Assembly: GCA_963711035.1 (NCBI GenBank) | Contig: CAVQCN010000001.1 | Span: forward strand, 930,001-994,000 | Length of the DNA stretch: 64,000 bases | Direction of reading: 5' to 3' | From: WHTK01 sp963711035 | GTDB lineage: Bacteria > Chloroflexota > Dehalococcoidia > DSTF01 > WHTK01 | Program-made: the position numbers and the translations under genes | Shown: piece after piece, positions 50,158 to 58,886 of the stretch | Numbering within the stretch: position 1 is the first letter of the stretch | Layout of the letters: each line of letters opens with the position of its first letter | Notes under the pieces: generated by a model | What the model saw: the letters and a program-made list of their open reading frames with translations, nothing else | Told to the model about the DNA's origin: nothing | The model's database searches: none

Positions 50158-51105
50158 GTGAACAAGGCCAGGCCTTTCCTGCCCACCGACCTGCTGGCGC
50201 TCGTTACCTACAACGGGCACAGCTACCGTAACGAAGCCTGGGCGCGGGAACGGGTGGGCGCCGACGAGTCCTCCGGCAGTCCGCTCGGTACCGTCCTGGA
50301 GCAGTTCCTCAGCCTGCGGCGCCATCGCAGCGCTTCGATCAGCGTGCGGCGCCAGCATCTGCGTGGCCTCGTCGCCTGCCGGCCCCGCGGCGGCAGACAG
50401 GCGTGGGAGGTCGACTACCTGATCGACGCTACGGCGCAGCACGACGCCATCCCCGGCCTGCTCGAGAGCGCCATCTCCGATGCGGCGCGCGGGGGCGCCG
50501 AGAAGCTCTTCCTGCGCCTCGAAGCGGACAGCGACCTGGTCGACGTCGTCCGCGAGGCGGGTTTCCTCCCCTACCGCGAAGAAACGCTGTACGTGCGCCC
50601 GGAGCTGCCGCGCCTCAGCAGCCTGGGCGTATCGATGCGGCCCATGACGCCGGCCGATTCGTACCTGGCGTATCGGCTCTACAACCACACCTTTCCCGAG
50701 CTCGTGCGCCGCACGGAGGCGGCGACGTATGGTGAGTGGCAGGCAGCGCAAGAGCGGCGCTGGCTCAAGAACGGCATCCGCCTGGTGCTGGAGGAAGACG
50801 GAAGCATGCGCGGCGTCGTGGCGGGTGCGCGGCTCAGCCAGGGCGTCAGTTTCGACCTGCTGGCCGATGACGAGGCTGCCTCCCGCGCTGCAAACCTCGT
50901 TAGCACCGCGGGCGAGACGCTCGACGCCGGGAATGACCGCGCCTCGGTGCTGCTGCCGACCTGCATCGGCGGCGTCGCCGGCAGCCTGACGGAGGCCGGC
51001 TTCGAAGCCGAGCGTGACTATGTCTGCCTCATGCGCCGCACGACGCGGCCCATCTCGATTCCTAAACTCCGCCCTGCCATCGCTGAAACAGCTATTGGAG
51101 TGTAG
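50158..51105 (+). CDS. Hypothetical protein with GNAT-like architecture
   Basis: 315 residues from a GTG 8 nt after the pdxT stop, with GGGGG upstream. The first half has V-R-E-A-G-F-L-P-Y-R-E-E-T-L-Y, a strand-turn pattern like the end of a GNAT domain; the second half repeats it with L-T-E-A-G-F-E-A-E-R-D-Y-V-C-L-M. This suggests a tandem, degenerate acetyltransferase fold. No acetyl-CoA pyrophosphate loop is obvious. Only 5 nt separate it from the R3H/ATPase gene, so they are likely co-transcribed. Confidence 0.6.
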   Translation: MNKARPFLPTDLLALVTYNGHSYRNEAWARERVGADESSGSPLGTVLEQFLSLRRHRSASISVRRQHLRGLVACRPRGGRQAWEVDYLIDATAQHDAIPGLLESAISDAARGGAEKLFLRLEADSDLVDVVREAGFLPYREETLYVRPELPRLSSLGVSMRPMTPADSYLAYRLYNHTFPELVRRTEAATYGEWQAAQERRWLKNGIRLVLEEDGSMRGVVAGARLSQGVSFDLLADDEAASRAANLVSTAGETLDAGNDRASVLLPTCIGGVAGSLTEAGFEAERDYVCLMRRTTRPISIPKLRPAIAETAIGV

Positions 51106-51110
51106 ATAGC

Positions 51111-52700
51111 GTGAGTCCAACCATTACCGACGACCTCGACCTGCTGCTCGACGCACTGGCGCCGCATATCGGTGAGCCGCTGCGAGACCGCGCCGACAAG
51201 AACGAGCTGCTCGAAGTCGTGATGGATCTGGGACGCATACCGCAGGCGCGCTTCCCGGGCCGCGAGATTCCCCTGAGTGAACGTGAGGTGATGGACAGCG
51301 ACATCGAGTACGTCGTGCAGCGCATCAGCGAGTTCGGCGAGGACAACCGCGCCGGCATCGAGCGCACGCTGCACCGCATCTCCTGCATTCGCAACCGCCG
51401 CGGCCGCATCATCGGTCTCACCTGCCGCGTCGGTCGCGCCATCTACGGCACGATCGCGACGATTGAGGACATCATCAAGAACGGTGACAGTGTGCTGCTA
51501 CTGGGCCGTCCCGGTGTTGGCAAGACGACGATGCTGCGTGAGGTGGCGCGTGTCCTTGCCGACGAGATGAAGAAGCGCGTGATCATCGTCGACACGTCGA
51601 ACGAGATCGCGGGCGATGGCGACATCCCGCACCCGGCCATCGGCTCCGCCCGGCGCATGCAGGTAGCGCGGCCCCAGATGCAGCACGCCGTCATGATCGA
51701 GGCGGTGGAGAACCACATGCCCGAGGTCATTGTTATCGACGAGATCGGCACCGAGCTGGAGGCGCAGGCGGCGCGCACTATCGCCGAGCGCGGCGTCCAG
51801 CTCGTTGGCACCGCCCACGGCAACACGCTCGAGAATCTGATGGCCAACCCGATCCTGTCTGATCTGATCGGCGGCATCCAATCCGTGACCCTCGGCGACG
51901 AGGAGGCACGCCGTCGCGGCACCCAGAAGTCGATTCTGGAGCGCAAGGCGCCGCCGACCTTCCACTCCGTGGTCGAGATCCTCAACTGGGACCGCGTCTC
52001 CATCCACCGTGACGTGGCGGAGACGGTCGATTCAATCCTGCGCGGCTTCGCGGTGCCCGCCGAGGTGCGCGAGCTGACATCCGAGGGCGAGGTGCACGAG
52101 GTCAGCGAAACGCCGATGCCGGCCCCCGTGTCGCTGAACGGCGCCCGCCGCCCTTCCCAGGCGCCCGTTGCGCTGCGCGAGGCGGCTGCCGCCGTCTCGC
52201 CGGCCGCGCATGGCAAGCGCATCTACCCCTTCGGCGTCTCCCGTAACCGCCTTCTGCAGGCGATGCGCGATACGGGCAGCGGCGCCACGCTCTCGGAGCG
52301 GCTGGACGAAGCGGACGTGGTGCTCACAGACCGCAGCTACTACCGTCGCAAGCCGCAGGCGCTGCGCGAAGCGGAATCGCGCGGCGTGCCGATCTACGTG
52401 CTGAAGAGCAACACGTTGGTGCAGATGCAGCAGGCATTGATGGCGTTGAGCAACGGCTCTCGTGCGGACCCGGTGCTCGATGCGATGACCGAGGCGGAAG
52501 ATGCCATTCACTCAGTCATTGCATCTGATCGGGCCGTCGAGCTGGCGCCGCAGAGCGCGTATATCCGCCGCCTGCAGCACGAGCTGGCGCAGCGCTTCAA
52601 CCTGACATCGCAGAGCCGCGGCCGCGAGCCGCAGCGCCGCGTGCGCATCCTACCGGGTGCCCGCGTCGGCGCCTACTTCACTCCCGCCGGCGAGGAGTAG
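51111..52700 (+). CDS. SpoIIIAA-like AAA ATPase with C-terminal R3H domain
   Basis: 529 residues from a GTG. The AAA core has Walker A L-G-R-P-G-V-G-K-T-T and Walker B E-V-I-V-I-D-E-I-G-T-E-L-E-A, with G-T-A-H-G-N-T as sensor, as in SpoIIIAA and the Ycf45-type proteins of cyanobacteria and Chloroflexota. After an Ala/Pro linker (~residues 335-365) comes a Toprim/R3H-like part ending R-R-L-Q-H-E-L-A-Q-R-F-N-L-T-S-Q-S-R-G, the R3H nucleic-acid-binding motif. It probably binds single-stranded DNA or RNA; its exact process is unknown. Confidence 0.85.
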   Translation: MSPTITDDLDLLLDALAPHIGEPLRDRADKNELLEVVMDLGRIPQARFPGREIPLSEREVMDSDIEYVVQRISEFGEDNRAGIERTLHRISCIRNRRGRIIGLTCRVGRAIYGTIATIEDIIKNGDSVLLLGRPGVGKTTMLREVARVLADEMKKRVIIVDTSNEIAGDGDIPHPAIGSARRMQVARPQMQHAVMIEAVENHMPEVIVIDEIGTELEAQAARTIAERGVQLVGTAHGNTLENLMANPILSDLIGGIQSVTLGDEEARRRGTQKSILERKAPPTFHSVVEILNWDRVSIHRDVAETVDSILRGFAVPAEVRELTSEGEVHEVSETPMPAPVSLNGARRPSQAPVALREAAAAVSPAAHGKRIYPFGVSRNRLLQAMRDTGSGATLSERLDEADVVLTDRSYYRRKPQALREAESRGVPIYVLKSNTLVQMQQALMALSNGSRADPVLDAMTEAEDAIHSVIASDRAVELAPQSAYIRRLQHELAQRFNLTSQSRGREPQRRVRILPGARVGAYFTPAGEE

Positions 52701-52709
52701 CAGGTCAGC

Positions 52710-54071
52710 CTAGATGCCGCTGTGGACCGGCCAGCGGATCAGGAGATGGTCTGAGGTCGGGCTCCAGGTGAACTCGGGCGCCTGATCGCCGACGGCGCCG
52801 CTTGCCACGTGGAGTTCCTTCTTTGACGGGACGTCGAAGATGACGACGTCGTACACAGAGTAGCCGCCTGTAGAGCCACCGCCGGGGAACTCGATGGGGC
52901 CGGCCGTGCCGGTGACCACCGCGAGTGCAACCTTCGATCCGTCCGGAGAAATCGTGGCGCCCGCCGCGTGCTCGATGCAGTCCAGGGGCGTGTCGTCTCT
53001 GTAAATGACGGTGCCGTCGCAGCCGGCCGCGGATTCGAGCGCTGAGAGGATGCCATCCGAAGTACTGAAGACGGAGACGAGATTTCGCCAGAGACGCAGG
53101 GACGACGGTACGCCGTCCAGCGTCAGCAGGACGTTGCCGGTGGCGGCGTCTGCCACGGTCGTTTGTCGCGGTCCGTTGCCCGACCGGAAGGCGGGCGAGT
53201 AGAGGTACTTGCCCGTGGCGTCGAAGCGCGCAGGCCAGGGGACCTGGTCGAACTCCTGACTCGTGCCAGCGTCGAGGTCTTCGCGGATTACGGTTCCGTT
53301 GTCCGAGGGGTGGATGAGGATGTCGCCGTTGGGTGACCACTGCGGCGCCCGGTCGATCTCGTTGCCTGTGCCGATTATTCGTGTCGTCTTGGTGGCGAAG
53401 TCCGTCAGGAAAACCCGCTCTCCCTTTTGCTCGCCGGTTTCCCCGAATACGAGATAGCGTCCCGATGGCGACCAGATCGGTCCGAAGACCGCGTCGCAGC
53501 CGCCGCAATCGACCAGGCCGTCCATCAGGACGAACGTTTCGCCTGTCGTGGTGTTCTCGGCCGAGAGCGTGTACTCCAGGTTGTCCGGTTGGCGTTGGCT
53601 GACGAGCAGCCATTGTCCGTCCGGAGAAGTGTCGGGGTTGTGCTTCTGGCAGACGTCGTGCTCGAAGGAGCCCGCAGCGTACTGTTGCTCCTCCGAGGCG
53701 GACGTGCAGAAGGAGCTAGCGTCGCCGCGTCTGCGCTCCGAGCCATCGACGGAGAACTCGATGGTCGGACGGTCTGCCGGAAGCAGATCGATGACGTAGG
53801 CGGCTGTACCCTCGGAGTTGAAGAAGGCGTGCCAGTCTGACAACTCGTTCTCCTCCAGGAGGGTGGTCATATCGCCGGTCGCCGCGTCCGTTAGCCACAC
53901 AGTCAGAGGTACGCGCGTCGTTCCCGTTGTACTGGTCGGCGGTGGAGCTTCTGTCGGCGTGCTCTGAATCGTCGGAGAGGCAGTGGCCGTCGATGCGGGC
54001 GAGGAGTTGTCGCCCGAGCACGCGGCCGTAAGGAGCAGCAATGCGAGGGCGATCAGGCAGAGCTTCGCCAT
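52710..54071 (-). CDS. Lipoprotein with TolB-like beta-propeller repeats
   Basis: 453 residues. The N-terminus ends in the lipobox L-T-A-A-C-S-G, so it is exported and lipidated. A Ser/Thr/Pro-rich linker (~20-55) follows, then repeated propeller blades with S-P-D-G-Q-W-L, W-S-P-S-G-R-Y-L, W-S-P-N-G-D-I-L and S-P-D-G-S-K-V-A. Paired cysteines (C-G-G-C) occur in the middle. It likely binds a partner at the outer face of the membrane; ligand unknown. It follows the HIT gene by 15 nt on the same strand. Confidence 0.8.
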   Translation of the reverse strand: MAKLCLIALALLLLTAACSGDNSSPASTATASPTIQSTPTEAPPPTSTTGTTRVPLTVWLTDAATGDMTTLLEENELSDWHAFFNSEGTAAYVIDLLPADRPTIEFSVDGSERRRGDASSFCTSASEEQQYAAGSFEHDVCQKHNPDTSPDGQWLLVSQRQPDNLEYTLSAENTTTGETFVLMDGLVDCGGCDAVFGPIWSPSGRYLVFGETGEQKGERVFLTDFATKTTRIIGTGNEIDRAPQWSPNGDILIHPSDNGTVIREDLDAGTSQEFDQVPWPARFDATGKYLYSPAFRSGNGPRQTTVADAATGNVLLTLDGVPSSLRLWRNLVSVFSTSDGILSALESAAGCDGTVIYRDDTPLDCIEHAAGATISPDGSKVALAVVTGTAGPIEFPGGGSTGGYSVYDVVIFDVPSKKELHVASGAVGDQAPEFTWSPTSDHLLIRWPVHSGI

Positions 54072-54086
54072 GGCGAAGGCGGTCTG

Positions 54087-54515
54087 TCAGTCTGCGAGCG
54101 CCGCGCGGATCTTGGCCGCGACTTCGTCCAGGTCCTTGCGCTCCGGGATCTCGCCGTCGGTGCGGCGCAGGCGGGAGCCATCGCCGACGAAGCGGGGGAT
54201 GACGTGCATGTGGACGTGGAAGACGCGCTGGCCCGCCTCGGCGCCGTCGTTGAGCAGCAGGTTGGTCGCCTCGCACTTGAGGCCGCTCTTGCGCACCGCG
54301 GCCGAGATGCGCTGCGCCGCGCGGAAGACGGCGATGCCGTCCTCGGGCGTCAGGTCGGCCAGGAAGGTAGCGTGGCGGCGCGGCACCACGAGCGTGTGGC
54401 CGGCGTTGATCGGCAGCGTGTCGAGGAAGGCGGTCACATCATCGTCCTGGTAGACGATGCTCGCCTCCTCTTTGCCGGCGGCGATGCGGCAGAAGATGCA
54501 GTTGTCGTTCGTCAT
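54087..54515 (-). CDS. HIT family nucleotide-binding protein (HinT-like)
   Basis: 142 residues with the zinc-binding N-terminal C-I-F-C-R-I, the segment I-N-A-G-H-T-L-V-V-P-R-R-H, and the histidine triad H-V-H-M-H-V-I-P. Members hydrolyse purine nucleoside phosphoramidates. It heads a two-gene run with the lipoprotein. Confidence 0.93.
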   Translation of the reverse strand: MTNDNCIFCRIAAGKEEASIVYQDDDVTAFLDTLPINAGHTLVVPRRHATFLADLTPEDGIAVFRAAQRISAAVRKSGLKCEATNLLLNDGAEAGQRVFHVHMHVIPRFVGDGSRLRRTDGEIPERKDLDEVAAKIRAALAD

Positions 54516-54608
54516 GGCTGTCCCGTTCGTTCCATGCGGAGCTCAGCACATCTTAGCGGCTCGACGGCTTAGGCGGTGCCTCGTCTTTCGCGCGACGCGG
54601 CCGGAACG

Positions 54609-54614
54609 TAAGAT
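54609..54614 (+). promoter_or_regulatory. -10 TAAGAT close to the small membrane protein start
   Basis: TAAGAT ends 7 nt before the ATG at 54622 with no SD, another leaderless-type arrangement. Confidence 0.35.
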
Positions 54615-54621
54615 CGTCTCA

Positions 54622-54843
54622 ATGCCGCCACCACCCAGACCCGATATCAAGGAGCCCTTGTTGCTCTGGTGGATGCCGATCGTGGCCCTGCTGGCGCCGC
54701 TGGCCTGGGCTGCCTGGTCGGGTCTCTCCGCCGATAGCGGCGGCCTTGGCGAGGCGCTACGGTCGCTGCTGTGGCCGGGCGTGGCGCTCTACTTCGGCGC
54801 GATTGCCGTGCTCTGGGCCGGCTGGAAGATCGATCTCGAGTAA
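54622..54843 (+). CDS. Small two-TM membrane protein
   Basis: 73 residues: a proline-rich start MPPPPRPDIKEP, a helix W-W-M-P-I-V-A-L-L-A-P-L-A-W-A-A-W, a short loop, and a second helix ending A-G-W-K-I-D-L-E. The stop overlaps the holA start (TAATG), implying coupled translation. No family recognised. Confidence 0.65.
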   Translation: MPPPPRPDIKEPLLLWWMPIVALLAPLAWAAWSGLSADSGGLGEALRSLLWPGVALYFGAIAVLWAGWKIDLE

Positions 54844-55856
54844 TGCTGTACGTCTTCTACGGCCCAGACCAGTTCCGCGCGCGCGAAGAGCTTCGAAAGG
54901 TCCGTGACGCGCTCGACCGCGACGGCAACCTGGTCCACAACACGGCATCGCTGGAGGGTCGCGACCTCACGCCTGCGGATCTGCAAAACGCCTGCCAATC
55001 CGCCTCGTTCTTCGCCGAGAACCGGCTCGTCATCGTCAATGGGCTGCAGACGCGGTTCAGTGGCTGGCGGCGGCGTGCCCGTCGTTCCTCGAGTTCGGGC
55101 ACGGAGATCGATGCGTTCATCGAGGTGCTCGTCAACCTGCCGCCGTCGACGACGGTCGTGTTGCTGGATGAGGCCGCGTCGCGGTCCTTGCTCGATGCGG
55201 TGCAGGGCCAGGCGACAGTTAAGGAGTTTCGCGTGCTGCGCAACCAGGACCTGAAGGCGTGGGCGCAGGCGCGGGTCAAGTCGCAGGGCGCGAGCTTCGA
55301 CGCGCGGGCGTTGGACCGGCTCGTCTCGCTGATCGACGGCTACCACCTGGGGGAACTGGCCAACGAGATCGACAAGCTCGCGACGTATGCGTACGGCCGG
55401 ACGGTACGGCCGGAGGACGTCGAGGAGCTGACCGGCGCCGCAGTGCAGATGCAGACCTGGGACCTGACGGATGCCGTCATCGAGGGACGGACCGAGCGTG
55501 CGCTGGCTGCGATGCAGCGCATGGACGCCAAGGACCAGCCGCCGCAGCTCATCATGGCCGTGCTGCGCCGCCAGTACCGCCAACTGTTGCTGGCGCAGTC
55601 GCTGCAGGCGGCGCGCGTCTCGCAGGCCGAGATCGGCGAGAAGCTGGGCCTGCGAGACTTCCCGCTGCGCAAGGTGACGGAGCAGGCGGGCCGCTACGAC
55701 GCCGCGCACCTCGAGGCGGGCTATCGTCGCATCCTGCAGGCGGACGTGGACGTCAAGACGGGCGTCCTCGACGTCGATACGGCGCTGGAGATGCTGATCG
55801 TGGAGCTATCGGAGCTGGCGCGCGGGCCTCGGCGACGCGCGGCCGGCGTCATCTGA
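54843..55856 (+). CDS. holA: DNA polymerase III, delta subunit
   Basis: 337 residues. It begins with the family start M-L-Y-V-F-Y-G-P-D-Q-F-R-A-R-E-E-L, replaces the P-loop as usual for delta, and has L-L-D-E-A-A and the C-terminal helical collar with R-R-Q-Y-R-Q-L-L-L-A-Q. It is part of the clamp loader that opens the beta clamp. It overlaps the upstream membrane-protein gene by 1 nt. Confidence 0.92.
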   Translation: MLYVFYGPDQFRAREELRKVRDALDRDGNLVHNTASLEGRDLTPADLQNACQSASFFAENRLVIVNGLQTRFSGWRRRARRSSSSGTEIDAFIEVLVNLPPSTTVVLLDEAASRSLLDAVQGQATVKEFRVLRNQDLKAWAQARVKSQGASFDARALDRLVSLIDGYHLGELANEIDKLATYAYGRTVRPEDVEELTGAAVQMQTWDLTDAVIEGRTERALAAMQRMDAKDQPPQLIMAVLRRQYRQLLLAQSLQAARVSQAEIGEKLGLRDFPLRKVTEQAGRYDAAHLEAGYRRILQADVDVKTGVLDVDTALEMLIVELSELARGPRRRAAGVI

Positions 55857-55995
55857 CCGTTTGCGGATACCTCGACGGCGTCGTCCTCCGCGCCTGTGCC
55901 TTGCGGCCTCTATCTCTGCTTGAAGCCGTCGGATTGGTCACCGATGGGACTCCGTGGTTGACGGAGATTCGAGCGGTTTGCCTCCATGCTGATGG

Positions 55996-56991
55996 CTAGT
56001 CTTCGTCGGGTTCGATGTCGGGCTGGTAGACGGGGTTGTAGCAGGCCGCGAAGTGGCCCGGCTCGAACTCGGTGAGCGGCGGTGAGTCGAGGTTGCGGCA
56101 GTCGAGCGTCGCCTTGGAGCAGCGCGGCATGAAAGCGCACTGCGCCGTAAGCTTCGTCATGTCCGGCGGCCGGCCCTGTACCTGGCGCAGGCGGACGACG
56201 CGCTCATCCATGCGTGGCAAGGACTCCAGCAGGGCCCAAGTGTACGGGTGGCGCGGCCGGTAGAAGATGTCCTCCGGCGAGCCCTGTTCGGCGACGCGGC
56301 CGGCGTACATCACGACGATGCGGTCCGCCATCTGAGCGATGACCCCCATGTCGTGCGTGATCAGCATGATCGAGACGCCTTGATCGCGCAGGCGGCGCAG
56401 CTCTTCCAGGATCTGCGCCTGCACGGTCATGTCGAGGGCGGAGGTCGGCTCGTCGGCGATGAGAACAGAGGGATGCAGCGCCATGGCGATGGCGATCATC
56501 ACGCGCTGCGCCATACCGCCCGAAAGCTGAAACGGATAGCGGGCGGCGACGCGCCGGGGCTCCGGCAGGCCCATGCCGGCCAGCAGCTCGAGAGCCTGCT
56601 TGTTCGCTTCGGGCTTAGAGATGCCGTCGTGAGCCGTGATGATCTCTGACACCTGCTCTCCGATCGAGAGGACGGGGTTGAGGCCCTCGATCGGGCTCTG
56701 GAAGATCATCGAAATCTCGCGGCCACGCAGGCTACGCAGATCCTCAGAGCTCATCTGCAAGATATCGCGGCCGTTGTACAGGATGCGACCGCCTTCGATG
56801 TAGCCGGGGTGCGCTACCAGGTTGAGGATGGAGAGGCCGAGCGTCGTCTTGCCGCAGCCGCTCTCGCCCACGACGCCGAGGACTTCGCCGCGATTCAGCT
56901 TGAGGCTGACGCCGTCAACGGCTTTGAGGACCGTGCGCCGGTCATGGAAGTAGGTACGGAGGTCGTCGATCTCGAGAATCGTGTCGGGCAT
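55996..56991 (-). CDS. Peptide/nickel-type ABC transporter ATP-binding protein (OppD/DppD family)
   Basis: 331 residues. Walker A is G-E-S-G-C-G-K-T-T, the Q-loop is F-Q-S-P, the signature L-S-G-G-M-A-Q-R, Walker B V-L-I-A-D-E-P-T-S-A-L-D, and the H-loop I-T-H-D-M-G. The C-terminal oligopeptide-transport domain with C-A-F-M-P-R-C and a later C-x-N ends it. It energises uptake of peptides or related solutes. No permease, binding protein or OppF gene accompanies it here; the upstream neighbour is lexA. Confidence 0.92.
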   Translation of the reverse strand: MPDTILEIDDLRTYFHDRRTVLKAVDGVSLKLNRGEVLGVVGESGCGKTTLGLSILNLVAHPGYIEGGRILYNGRDILQMSSEDLRSLRGREISMIFQSPIEGLNPVLSIGEQVSEIITAHDGISKPEANKQALELLAGMGLPEPRRVAARYPFQLSGGMAQRVMIAIAMALHPSVLIADEPTSALDMTVQAQILEELRRLRDQGVSIMLITHDMGVIAQMADRIVVMYAGRVAEQGSPEDIFYRPRHPYTWALLESLPRMDERVVRLRQVQGRPPDMTKLTAQCAFMPRCSKATLDCRNLDSPPLTEFEPGHFAACYNPVYQPDIEPDED

Positions 56992-56995
56992 ACGT

Positions 56996-57020
56996 GAAAA
57001 GGAGCCTGACTGAGGCTCCT
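56996..57020 (-). terminator. Intrinsic terminator of lexA
   Basis: On the minus strand AGGAGCCT-CAGTC-AGGCTCCT is followed by TTTTC. It lies 35 nt after the lexA stop and ends just before the OppD start codon. Confidence 0.75.
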
Positions 57021-57054
57021 CTCATGATACCAGCTTACGTTAGGGCAAGAGGCG

Positions 57055-57705
57055 TCAGAAGCCGCCCCCAAGGCGGTACAGGACGCGGCCTTGCACCTCG
57101 ACGTTGTCGGCGTCGGCGTAGATTGGGTCCATGGTCACATTGGCAGGCTGCAGACGCACGCGGCCGTCCTCGTAGTAGATCTTCTTCAGCGTCGTCTCCT
57201 GGCGGTCCTTGAGCCAGACCGCGACCATGTCGCCGTTGTCCGCGGAGTTGGTCGGTTCCATGAGCACGAGGTCGCCGTCGTTGACCAGGGCGTCGATCAT
57301 GGACGTGCCCTTGACGCGCAGCGCGTAGACGTTAGGTTTGCCGCGCGTCATCTCGTCCGTGACTTCGATGTCCTCCTGGAAGGACTCCTGGCCCCAGGTG
57401 TCCGACGTGGGCACCGGGATCGGCTGGCCGGCCGCAATCTGGCCGACGACGGGCACGACGCGCGTGCGAGGCCGGCGGGTGCCATGGTCCAGCAGCTCGA
57501 TGGCCCTCGAAACCTCACGGTCGCGACGCAGGTAGCCCTGTCGCTCCAGCGCCTTCAGGTTGTAGTCGACGACGGACGTAGAGCTGATGTTGCAGCCGTC
57601 CTGGATGTCACGGATGCTCGGTGGATAGTCCTTGTCACGGATGAAATCGCGAATGAAGCGCAGGATGGACTGCTGCTTGGCCGAAAGCGATTTTTGCAGG
57701 GTCAA
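57055..57705 (-). CDS. lexA: SOS regulator LexA
   Basis: 216 residues from a TTG at 57705 (GGGAGG upstream). The winged-helix part has I-L-R-F-I-R-D-F, then P-P-S-I-R-D-I and S-S-T-S-V-V-D-Y-N-L-K-A-L. The self-cleavage site is A92-G93 in G-Q-I-A-A-G-Q-P, with the catalytic serine S135 in V-K-G-T-S-M-I-D and lysine K174 in T-T-L-K-K-I. It represses SOS genes until RecA-stimulated cleavage. A GAAC-N4-GTTC box between its promoter and start indicates autoregulation. Confidence 0.96.
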   Translation of the reverse strand: MTLQKSLSAKQQSILRFIRDFIRDKDYPPSIRDIQDGCNISSTSVVDYNLKALERQGYLRRDREVSRAIELLDHGTRRPRTRVVPVVGQIAAGQPIPVPTSDTWGQESFQEDIEVTDEMTRGKPNVYALRVKGTSMIDALVNDGDLVLMEPTNSADNGDMVAVWLKDRQETTLKKIYYEDGRVRLQPANVTMDPIYADADNVEVQGRVLYRLGGGF

Positions 57706-57720
57706 TGGTCACGCCTCCCG

Positions 57721-57732
57721 GAACGCCTGTTC
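57721..57732 (-). promoter_or_regulatory. LexA/SOS box GAAC-N4-GTTC
   Basis: GAACGCCTGTTC lies between the lexA -10 (57742) and the start codon (57705). It is the consensus of Actinobacteria and Firmicutes LexA, not of Proteobacteria (CTGT-N8-ACAG). Confidence 0.75.
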
Positions 57733-57741
57733 TGCCGCACA

Positions 57742-57771
57742 AGTGTACGACTGCCGATTTCACAGTGTCAA
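57742..57771 (-). promoter_or_regulatory. lexA promoter
   Basis: On the minus strand TTGACA (57771-57766) and TACACT (57747-57742) separated by 18 bp, with the SOS box ten bases downstream. Confidence 0.75.
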
Positions 57772-57830
57772 CAGGTTGGCATAAGAATCAGATCGGCCGT
57801 TCTGGTGAACGGGGCGACGGGCAGGCCGGG

Positions 57831-58580
57831 CTATTCGTCGTCCTCGTCGTCGTCTTCTTCAACGGGCGCGGCGCCTCGCGGCAACGAGACGACGGCGCGC
57901 TCTTCGCGGCGCGTGCGGCGCGGCGGTAGCGAGCCGACCGTTTCTTTGAGCTGCTTGACGGCCGCTGCCCCACCGGTCGTGGCGACGACGGCAGCGCCAG
58001 CGCCGCGCAGGCAGCGCAGCTCGTCGGCGCCGACGTCGGCGTTCGTCTGGCAGATCAGCGGCTTGCGGGCCAGCAGGCTGATGCGGTTGAGGTCGAGCTG
58101 ACGGGCGACGGTGAGGGGCGCGGGCAGGCGCTCCAGGAAGAGGCCGTCCAGCGACAGCGACTCCAGCGAGCGCAAGAACATTTCCTCGGGTTCCTCAGGT
58201 AGGGCCATGACGTAGCCGAGGTCTTCGTCCAGCAGCGCGGCGGCGGGCGTGGTATCGGCGTCGAAGGCGAGGAAGTCGAAGCCGGCGCCGTGCAGGCTCT
58301 GCGCCCTGGCGGCGTCGACACCGGTGGCGAGCAGGCCCAGCGCCAGCCCGTTCGCGGTGGCGCCCAGCTTCGAGGCGTCCGCGTCGGTCAGGGCGTGACC
58401 GCGGGCGTCGATCAGGACGACGTCGGCGCCGGCGTCCTTGAGCGCCGAGAGGTCCGCGGAAGCTTCGGCCAGGGCGGCGACCACCATCGTGTCTTTCGGG
58501 GCGCTGCGGGCGGCGCCGAAGCCCATCGGTGCGGCCTCGATGCGCTGACTGCGGCGGATTGCGTCTGCGAGCTTCGTCAT
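57831..58580 (-). CDS. Hypothetical protein with barrel-like alpha/beta pattern and acidic tail
   Basis: 249 residues from ATG at 58580 (GAGGA upstream). Alternating strands and helices, such as A-D-V-V-L-I-D-A-R-G, F-D-F-L-A-F-D, P-L-I-C-Q-T-N-A-D-V and A-A-V-V-A-T-T-G-G-A-A, suggest a TIM-barrel-like fold. The C-terminus is E-E-D-D-D-E-D-D-E, preceded by R-R-T-R-R-E-E. No catalytic signature is recognised. It is transcribed toward lexA but a promoter and terminator arrangement separates them. Confidence 0.55.
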   Translation of the reverse strand: MTKLADAIRRSQRIEAAPMGFGAARSAPKDTMVVAALAEASADLSALKDAGADVVLIDARGHALTDADASKLGATANGLALGLLATGVDAARAQSLHGAGFDFLAFDADTTPAAALLDEDLGYVMALPEEPEEMFLRSLESLSLDGLFLERLPAPLTVARQLDLNRISLLARKPLICQTNADVGADELRCLRGAGAAVVATTGGAAAVKQLKETVGSLPPRRTRREERAVVSLPRGAAPVEEDDDEDDE

Positions 58581-58886
58581 GGCCTGTTCCTCGTTTCGTG
58601 ATGCGGTCCGGACACACGTCTCGGGGCCGGAATTCAGGTTCTTCTGGATCAAAGCGTATCTGTCCGCCGCGGCTCCGTCCATACTGGGGACGAGTCGTTG
58701 CCTGCCTGATGCTTACCACGGGTTTCTATGCGCCTGAGATAGCATATTCCGCACGATATTTGAGTATGTGGCCAATCTCTAAGCTATTTATTAGGTAACC
58801 TAAATAGCTGGTGTGTCCGGTCATCCGCCTGTTGCGGTACCGGCTGCTATACTGCCGCCAAATCACCTGATTCGCAGGAGGAATCG
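58581..58886. other. AT-rich divergent intergenic region
   Basis: About 300 nt between the hypothetical protein and the MBL hydrolase, markedly more AT-rich than the surroundings from 58690 to 58815. It contains the palindrome at 58782-58809 and a TATACT at 58848-58853 that probably serves the MBL gene. Confidence 0.55.
58782..58809. promoter_or_regulatory. Nested palindromes in AT-rich patch, candidate operator
   Basis: AGCTATTTA (58782-58790) and TAAATAGCT (58801-58809) form a perfect 9-bp dyad. Inside, TTAGGT-A-ACCTAA (58791-58803) is a second perfect palindrome. The half-site TTAGGT resembles DtxR/IdeR-type boxes but the centre is too short for that consensus. Confidence 0.45.
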
